A stretch of 9,288 bases of DNA from an archaeon (GTDB lineage Archaea; Nanobdellota; Nanobdellia; Woesearchaeales; ARS49): assembly GCA_016213425.1 (NCBI GenBank), contig JACRAI010000096.1, positions 1 through 9,288 of the forward strand, given 5' to 3'. The position numbers and the translations under genes are program-made. Shown piece by piece: positions 6,151 to 9,288 of this stretch. Position 1 is the first letter of the stretch; the number at the start of each line of letters is the position of its first letter. The notes beneath the pieces are model-generated. The model saw only the letters and a program-made list of their open reading frames with translations, had not been told where the DNA came from and did no database searches.

Positions 6151-6524
6151 TAGCACGCGAGTAATTTCTTTTTTTCATTTTTAAATTCGGGACGTTTTTG
6201 TCTTTTATTTTTTCCCTCTTCTATTGATTCAAAGAGAATGTCAAAATAAAATTTTTTCATTGCTTTTCCATTTCTACTGTCTTGATTATAAGTGTAGAAT
6301 ATTGCTTTTCCAATTTTTCTCGTTGGCTTAACTAAATTTGCTGCTATAAATTCATGCCAAATTCTTTTAATAGTGGCGTAACCGACTCTGCTTTTTTGTG
6401 CGATTTCCTTTAAGGTATAATCGTAATCTAGTTCGCCGAGTAAAAAATCAAGTATTCTATTTCTGGGTGAATCACCTAAAACAAATAACAATTCACTCGG
6501 CCCATCTAAACTTTTAACTTCCAT
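6150..6524 (-). CDS. Winged-helix transcriptional regulator, ArsR-like fold
   Basis: A 124-residue DNA-binding protein. Residues 12-80 form a winged helix: SPRNRILDFLLG is the first helix, YTLKEIAQKSRVG the second, YATIKRIWHEFIAANLV the recognition helix, and KPTRKIGKAIFYTYN the wing. Residues 85-104 form another helix that may dimerise, and the C-terminal tail is very basic (KNKRQKRPEFKNEKKK). There are no metal-sensor cysteines; the only Cys is the last residue. The ATG is 26 bases after a TATA box, so the mRNA should be leaderless. A perfect palindrome with 10-bp arms lies just upstream of that promoter and could be the binding site of this protein or of another factor. It is convergent with the phosphoesterase. 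Target genes are unknown. Confidence 0.8.
   Translation of the reverse strand: MEVKSLDGPSELLFVLGDSPRNRILDFLLGELDYDYTLKEIAQKSRVGYATIKRIWHEFIAANLVKPTRKIGKAIFYTYNQDSRNGKAMKKFYFDILFESIEEGKNKRQKRPEFKNEKKKLLAC
6169..6175 (+). terminator. Poly-T terminator candidate for the phosphoesterase operon
   Basis: Seven T residues on the plus strand, about 95 bases after the phosphoesterase stop and just past the hairpin and GC-richer segment. Archaeal RNA polymerase typically terminates at T runs. The same bases encode the Lys-rich C-terminus of the convergent regulator, so the run may reflect codons only. Confidence 0.35.
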
Positions 6525-6546
6525 TTTTTTACTAAACAGACACCCA

Positions 6547-6554
6547 TATATAAA
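6547..6554 (-). promoter_or_regulatory. TATA box for the winged-helix regulator gene
   Basis: TTTATATA on the minus strand, with a GGAATA stretch in the BRE position, is centred 26 bases before the ATG at 6524. A leaderless transcript is expected. Confidence 0.72.
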
Positions 6555-6564
6555 TATTCCTATT

Positions 6565-6585
6565 TTGAGCTTTTGAAAAGCTCAA
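6565..6585. promoter_or_regulatory. Perfect palindrome upstream of the regulator promoter
   Basis: TTGAGCTTTT, one central G, then AAAAGCTCAA: two exact 10-base arms. On the minus strand it overlaps the stop codon of the 79-residue gene and ends 10 bases before the TATA box of the winged-helix regulator, about 41-61 bases before its predicted transcript start. That position suits an activator or auto-regulatory site. The RNA could also fold into a stem of about 8 bp after the 79-residue gene, but no T run follows, so an operator is favoured. Confidence 0.6.
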
Positions 6586-6821
6586 GTTACTAGCTCTTTT
6601 ATTTCTTTCAATTTATCTTTGTTTATTTGTATTGCTCCTCGACCTCTATCGTACCAGATCAAAAATCCTTTTTTAAGTAAACAATTAACAGCATCTTTCA
6701 AATCTCCAATTTCGTGTTTAGGAATACCACTTAAAATAGTATTATAACTAATATGCTTGCTCCCCATAACTTTTTGCCTTAACATTTTTCTAAGTAAATA
6801 TTTTTCTAATTCGTCAATCAT
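6582..6821 (-). CDS. Small winged-helix-like protein, putative regulator
   Basis: A 79-residue basic protein with the outline of a minimal winged helix. N-terminal helix MIDELEKYLLRKMLRQK is followed by SKHISYNTILSGIPKHEIGD, then DLKDAVNCLLKKGFLIWY as a recognition-type helix leading to a beta turn, DRGRGAIQIN as the wing, and KDKLKEIKELVT as the last helix. It has no ligand or metal domain. The assignment rests on pattern only. Its promoter (BRE CGAAAGG and TATA CATATAAA) is centred 26 bases before the ATG. It is divergent from the unrecognised 179-residue gene, and the spacer between them carries three phased dyads, making this protein the best local candidate to bind them and repress itself and its neighbour. 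That link is inference. Confidence 0.7.
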   Translation of the reverse strand: MIDELEKYLLRKMLRQKVMGSKHISYNTILSGIPKHEIGDLKDAVNCLLKKGFLIWYDRGRGAIQINKDKLKEIKELVT

Positions 6822-6843
6822 CTTAAAACTACAACTAAAATTC

Positions 6844-6857
6844 TTTATATGCCTTTC
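6844..6857 (-). promoter_or_regulatory. BRE/TATA promoter of the 79-residue gene
   Basis: On the minus strand CGAAAG is followed by GCATATAAA, centred about 26 bases before the ATG at 6821. The phased dyads lie immediately upstream, from 6868 on. Confidence 0.72.
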
Positions 6858-6867
6858 GTAGAAAAAA

Positions 6868-6941
6868 CTGAAAAAACATACAAGATTTCTGAAAATATTT
6901 CAGAAAATCTGAAAACTTTTCATGAAAACTGAAGATTTTCA
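6868..6941. promoter_or_regulatory. Operator-like array of three phased dyads
   Basis: Three dyads follow one another: TGAAAATATTTCA (6890-6902), TGAAAACTTTTCA (6910-6922) and TGAAGATTTTCA (6930-6941). The second is a perfect palindrome around its central C, the first has perfect 5-base arms, and the third is imperfect. Centres are at about 6896, 6916 and 6935.5, roughly two helical turns apart, so all face the same side of the DNA. Each is preceded by C, giving CTGAA at 6889, 6909 and 6929; a fourth half-site, CTGAAAA, is at 6868. The array lies between the two divergent promoters. Confidence 0.7.
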
Positions 6942-6964
6942 ATAATTCTACAGAACAATAAATC

Positions 6965-6972
6965 TTTTATAC
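6965..6972 (+). promoter_or_regulatory. TATA box for the 179-residue gene
   Basis: TTTTATAC, with an A-rich stretch before it, is centred about 25.5 bases before the ATG at 6994. This supports that ATG as the start rather than an upstream TTG at 6973, which would directly abut the TATA box. Confidence 0.62.
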
Positions 6973-6993
6973 TTGTCAAATTCAATCCTTTTA

Positions 6994-7533
6994 ATGGAAG
7001 ATTGGCAAAAAGAGTTCAGAGAAGAAAGAGCTTTTTTAAGAAATCTTGTTGTTGCTTCAGGAATCATAAGGTGGCCTACACCTGAAGAGTTTATTCTAAG
7101 TGAGTTAGTTAATGGAGTGATCAGTTATACAGGCGGCAATGCGGGTAAGTTCAAGTATCAAAATGTGTTCATGGATAGAACCAGTTATGAATATAAAATG
7201 TATAATTACTTCAAAGAGGAATTAAAAAATTCTAAAAAAGAACTTCTTGCAGACCTTAATGCAACTATCGATAGACTGGTTAAACCGCATCAAGTTCACT
7301 GCCCTCCAGACAGACCTTATGATGAATGCAACATTTACAGTTCTTGGAAAGGAATTTGCCCAGTTTTAATGCAGTCAAGTTTTTCTTTGCCTTACGATTT
7401 TGTTATTAATGCAAAAAAAGACGTAAGAAAGCTCGATGAATACACAAGAAAAGAAATTAAATCTATAGGCAAAGCAATGAAGCCTTTTGTTGAAGAAGAT
7501 TTAGAATACATCAAATCAAAGTATCATTGGTAA
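6994..7533 (+). CDS. Hypothetical 179-residue protein
   Basis: I do not recognise this protein. Residues 1-20 are helical and charged (MEDWQKEFREERAFLRNL). Residues 45-60 are Gly- and aromatic-rich (SYTGGNAGKFKYQNVF). Residues 65-97 are a Lys/Glu-rich helix. A cysteine- and proline-rich segment at 99-124 (HQVHCPPDRPYDECN...ICPVL) contains H99, H102, C103, C112 and C122, which could bind a metal or form a disulfide. The C-terminus is helical and ends in KSKYHW. There is no signal peptide or membrane span. The start is set by the TATA box. Its promoter is separated from the divergent small winged-helix gene only by the phased dyad array, so it is probably a regulated gene. Confidence 0.75.
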   Translation: MEDWQKEFREERAFLRNLVVASGIIRWPTPEEFILSELVNGVISYTGGNAGKFKYQNVFMDRTSYEYKMYNYFKEELKNSKKELLADLNATIDRLVKPHQVHCPPDRPYDECNIYSSWKGICPVLMQSSFSLPYDFVINAKKDVRKLDEYTRKEIKSIGKAMKPFVEEDLEYIKSKYHW

Positions 7534-7566
7534 ACAATTCTATTTTACAAAAAAAGAATTAATGCG

Positions 7567-7576
7567 TTTTAATAAA
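7567..7576 (+). promoter_or_regulatory. TATA box for the 124-residue gene
   Basis: TTTTAATAAA is centred about 27 bases before the ATG at 7599, in the 65-base gap between the two plus-strand genes. It suggests a separate leaderless transcript rather than an operon. Confidence 0.58.
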
Positions 7577-7598
7577 CTCAGGAAAATTCTACAATTAT

Positions 7599-7973
7599 AT
7601 GCAAGACCTAAATGACTGGTTAAAGTATTACCCGAACCAAAAAACTAGGTTAAGATATGTCTATTCCTATGAGGGTGTAGGCATAATGTACTCTAGAGGA
7701 TTCAAAGATGGATATGAAAGAAAAATTAGAGAAAAACAAAACAACAGCATAGATTTAACAAGGATAGATTTAGAAATTTTAAATAGACTTTTTGAAGCCG
7801 TGCAAGGAACTAATTTGGAAGAAAAAGTCAAGACAGCACTAAAAGAAAAAATGCGAAAGAGCAAGAGTGATCATGAAAAGTCTAAATTAATACATAAGAT
7901 TAACAATGTTGGTTTAGACTTAAACAAGCTAAGTAATTATGACTTAGAACAGTTGTTAAAGAAAATAGAATAA
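7599..7973 (+). CDS. Hypothetical 124-residue protein
   Basis: An unrecognised, basic, mostly helical protein. The N-terminal 40 residues are rich in Tyr and Arg (DWLKYYPNQKTRLRYVYSYEGVGIMYSRGFKDGYERK). Residues 48-90 form charged helices (LTRIDLEILNRLFEAV, LEEKVKTALKEKMRK). The end, LDLNKLSNYDLEQLLKKIE, resembles a short terminal helix pair. It has no cysteines, signal peptide or membrane span. The start is supported by a TATA box 27 bases upstream. It follows the 179-residue gene on the same strand and is convergent with the zinc-ribbon gene, with which it shares an A/T palindrome and poly-T run at the 3' ends. Function unknown. Confidence 0.7.
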   Translation: MQDLNDWLKYYPNQKTRLRYVYSYEGVGIMYSRGFKDGYERKIREKQNNSIDLTRIDLEILNRLFEAVQGTNLEEKVKTALKEKMRKSKSDHEKSKLIHKINNVGLDLNKLSNYDLEQLLKKIE

Positions 7974-7995
7974 AAATTTTTATTTCATTTTTTTT
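7972..7995. terminator. Bidirectional A/T-run terminator between convergent genes
   Basis: TAAAAATTTTTA (7971-7982) gives five T on each strand, and eight more T on the plus strand (7988-7995) follow. It sits exactly between the stop codons of the 124-residue and zinc-ribbon genes. Poly-T signals are the usual archaeal terminators, so it can serve both directions. The T8 lies in the last codons of the zinc-ribbon gene. Confidence 0.55.
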
Positions 7996-8396
7996 GTTAT
8001 TACTAATCTTTCTTTGCATTTGCTGCAGAAAAAAACTACTGCATCAGCTGACACTTTTTTTTGCTTCTCTTCGTCAAATAATTGGACTTTTTTTCTTGCA
8101 AAAGGAACTTGTGTTTCTCCAGAATTCTTGCATTTAGGACAATTATATTGAATATTTGCAGTTAAAGTGTCTTCGTATGCTTCCTTTTCTACAACATTTC
8201 CGCATTCTGGACATTCATATTCTTTAGCTCTTATTTTTGGTTTTCCAGTTTTAGGATCTCTGGGCTTTCCCATTGTTCCTTTTTTGCATTTAGGACATGT
8301 TTCTTTAAAAACCCATGTAACAGCATTACCTTGTCCCATAGTTCTTCTAGTAAAATAAGCACATTCGTCCATGTTGCTTGGAAATTTTAATGCCAT
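7980..8396 (-). CDS. Protein with two four-cysteine zinc ribbons
   Basis: A 138-residue soluble protein. Four CPxC-type knuckles pair into two zinc ribbons: C34/C37 (TCPKC) with C62/C65 (ECPECG), and C86/C89 (NCPKCK) with C124/C127 (FCSKCK). The N-terminus, MALKFPSNMDECAYFTRRTMG, looks like a conserved lead-in domain with another cysteine (C12). Between the knuckles it is basic (KPRDPKTGKPKIRAKEY), and ITKKMK ends the protein. From memory, similar proteins are common in DPANN archaea without assigned function; treat that as recollection. Zinc ribbons of this kind often bind nucleic acid or basal transcription and translation machinery, but the sequence does not settle it. The promoter is shared back-to-back with the membrane-transporter pair, and the start is leaderless. 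Confidence 0.82.
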   Translation of the reverse strand: MALKFPSNMDECAYFTRRTMGQGNAVTWVFKETCPKCKKGTMGKPRDPKTGKPKIRAKEYECPECGNVVEKEAYEDTLTANIQYNCPKCKNSGETQVPFARKKVQLFDEEKQKKVSADAVVFFCSKCKERLVITKKMK

Positions 8397-8418
8397 GAAA
8401 ACAAATCTAATTATTGAC

Positions 8419-8426
8419 TATTTAAA
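8419..8426 (-). promoter_or_regulatory. TATA box for the zinc-ribbon gene
   Basis: TTTAAATA on the minus strand is centred about 26.5 bases before the ATG at 8396, again predicting a leaderless mRNA. Confidence 0.6.
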
Positions 8427-8433
8427 TTTAACT

Positions 8434-8451
8434 GGGAAAAAAGTTTATATA
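8434..8451 (+). promoter_or_regulatory. BRE/TATA promoter of the MgtE-type gene pair
   Basis: A purine-only stretch (GGGAAAAAAG) runs into TTTATATA (8444-8451). The predicted transcript start is near 8473, which leaves a short leader of about 16 bases before the ATG at 8489. The leader is purine-rich (AAAAAAGAG) with only a weak Shine-Dalgarno match. Confidence 0.65.
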
Positions 8452-8488
8452 TTGAAGAATCTGCATTATTCTATAAAAAAGAGAAAAA

Positions 8489-9031
8489 ATGATGATTTTT
8501 GATAAAAAGTTTAAAGAGATATTTACTTCACAGATTGTTTCAATAGTTGGTGGACTAATTGTAGGAACTATTCTTGCAGTACAAATGAATAAATTAATAA
8601 TGATTCCAGGACTGTTCTTTCTTTTACCTGGCTTTTTAGAAATGAGAGGAAATATTAGTGCTTCGTTTGCTTCACGAATAAGTTCGGGATTATTTTTGGG
8701 GGTGATTAACCCTGAAAAGTTAAAAACTAAAATAATTTTAGGAAATCTCATAGCTTCATTTTTGCTTGTGATTATATCTTCTTTATTTTTAGGAAGTGTT
8801 TCTTTTTTATTCAGTTATTTTTTGTTAAAAATCCTCAATTTCAAAATAATATATATTGCTTTAGTGGCAGGGATAATTTCTAACATTATCGAGATTCCTT
8901 TAACCTTGTTGGCAACAATATACTTATTCAAAAAGGGCCACGATCCAAACAACATAATTGGTCCTTTTGTAACTTCAACAGGAGATATAACTAGCATCCT
9001 GTCTTTACTTATTGCATTGGTGATAGTATGA
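8489..9031 (+). CDS. MgtE/SLC41-type divalent cation transporter, first half
   Basis: A 180-residue membrane protein equal to one MgtE integral-membrane domain, without the cytoplasmic MgtE_N and CBS domains of bacterial MgtE. Hydrophobic spans lie at about 14-32, 36-50, 82-112, 119-146 and 160-180. Family landmarks are LLPGFLEMRGNISASFASRISSGL (45-67), where RGN corresponds to the MgtE GNAG region, and GHDPNNIIGPFVTSTGDITSI (150-170), the DP(N) and GD elements lining the ion pore. Mg2+ (or another divalent ion) transport across the cytoplasmic membrane is expected from the family. A second, partial half-transporter overlaps by ATGA and probably pairs with it. Two ATG codons are adjacent (8489 and 8492); an in-frame stop lies at 8474. 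Confidence 0.85.
   Translation: MMIFDKKFKEIFTSQIVSIVGGLIVGTILAVQMNKLIMIPGLFFLLPGFLEMRGNISASFASRISSGLFLGVINPEKLKTKIILGNLIASFLLVIISSLFLGSVSFLFSYFLLKILNFKIIYIALVAGIISNIIEIPLTLLATIYLFKKGHDPNNIIGPFVTSTGDITSILSLLIALVIV
9019..9024 (+). promoter_or_regulatory. Shine-Dalgarno GGTGAT for the second MgtE-type gene
   Basis: GGTGAT matches the complement of the archaeal 16S rRNA 3' end and lies 3 bases before the ATG at 9028, inside the last codons of the first half-transporter. Confidence 0.55.
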
Positions 9032-9288
9032 AAAATATCAGAAAACATTTGAGAAAATTAACTTTGGTAAAGAAAGAAAAACATCACCCTTTAATTCATC
9101 ATCTTCACAAAAAATACAATATTTCTAAAAAAACATTGTTCTACGTAAAAGAATACGGTTCTAAAAGCAATGTTCCTAAAGTAATCTTTAGAGAGAGCTT
9201 TAAAATTTTAATAATTGCTTCAATAATAAGCTTGTTAACTGGAAGCTTGTTGGAGAACTTCAAAAATATTTTTGCTAAAATATTGCCA
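9028..9288 (+). CDS. MgtE/SLC41-type transporter, second half, 3' end outside the window
   Basis: The frame starts at an ATG overlapping the stop of the previous gene and stays open for 87 codons to the window edge. The first 50 residues are cytoplasmic, basic and His-rich (KHHPLIHHLHKKYN, then SKKTLFYVKEYG). Residues 51-72 lead through VPKVIFRESFKIL into the first membrane span, ILIIASIISLLTGSLLE, which matches the opening helix of an MgtE membrane domain. The His-rich head could be a metal-sensing or docking element. With the preceding gene it would give the two pseudo-symmetric halves that SLC41 proteins carry in one chain. The C-terminal pore motifs are not in the window, so the family call rests on the N-terminal part and context. 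Confidence 0.7.
   Translation, partial: MKNIRKHLRKLTLVKKEKHHPLIHHLHKKYNISKKTLFYVKEYGSKSNVPKVIFRESFKILIIASIISLLTGSLLENFKNIFAKILP

Noticed and set aside
6095..6160. tRNA or C/D-box small RNA gene in the GC-richer spacer
   Set aside because: No cloverleaf or complete B box could be drawn, and C-box-like ATGATGT and TTGATGA lack matching D boxes.
6868..6941. CRISPR-like or simple direct repeat array
   Set aside because: The repeated units are only 12-14 bases with spacers of about 7 bases and no cas genes nearby. Their dyad symmetry and promoter position fit an operator.
6973..6993. TTG start adding 7 residues to the 179-residue protein
   Set aside because: The TTG abuts the TATA box, so it would lie upstream of the predicted transcript start. 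The ATG at 6994 has the normal TATA distance.
8428..8751. Antisense ORF of 107 codons opposite the first MgtE-type gene
   Set aside because: The opposite strand encodes a clear membrane-transporter domain, and this frame runs through the divergent promoters and has no recognisable domain.

Overview
The window is AT-rich, gene-dense DNA that reads as archaeal, most likely from a small-genome DPANN-type lineage such as Woesearchaeota or Pacearchaeota; the lineage is an inference. Two kinds of evidence point to archaea. First, most promoter-proximal genes have a TATA box (TTTATATA-like, often behind a purine-rich BRE) centred 25-27 bases upstream of the start codon, so transcripts should be leaderless; genes inside operons instead have Shine-Dalgarno sites or ATGA overlaps. 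Second, several proteins look archaeal: a multi-zinc-ribbon protein, a two-gene MgtE/SLC41-type transporter and small winged-helix regulators. No RNA gene, insertion sequence, CRISPR array or stretch of more than 300 bases without a gene was seen.

Layout. 1-2562 (+): two unrecognised proteins, the first cut by the window edge, joined by an ATGA overlap, then a cysteine desulfurase (IscS/NifS type) that may have its own promoter. 2542-4209 (-): a B12-binding-type radical SAM protein whose 3' end overlaps the desulfurase by 21 bases, preceded by an 86-residue unknown. 4313-6075 (+): a P-loop kinase, a fusion of a DUF1858 redox-disulfide domain to an IscA-type Fe-S carrier, and a metallophosphoesterase, probably one operon. 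6150-6821 (-): a winged-helix regulator and a second small winged-helix-like protein, each with its own promoter. 6994-7973 (+): two unrecognised proteins. 7980-8396 (-): the zinc-ribbon protein. 8489-9288 (+): two half-size MgtE-type membrane proteins, the second running off the window.

How the genes fit together. The desulfurase (sulfur donor) and the DUF1858-IscA fusion (Fe-S carrier or scaffold) suggest a reduced Fe-S biogenesis set that could also serve the [4Fe-4S] radical SAM protein; no IscU, SufB/C/D or ferredoxin gene is in the window. The most striking non-coding structure lies between the divergent genes at 6821 and 6994. Three consecutive 12-13 bp dyads of the form TGAAA-N3-TTTCA sit about 20 bp apart, centre to centre, between the two promoters. 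This looks like an operator array, and the small winged-helix protein encoded next to it is the natural candidate to bind it. A separate perfect palindrome with 10-bp arms sits just upstream of the promoter of the other regulator.
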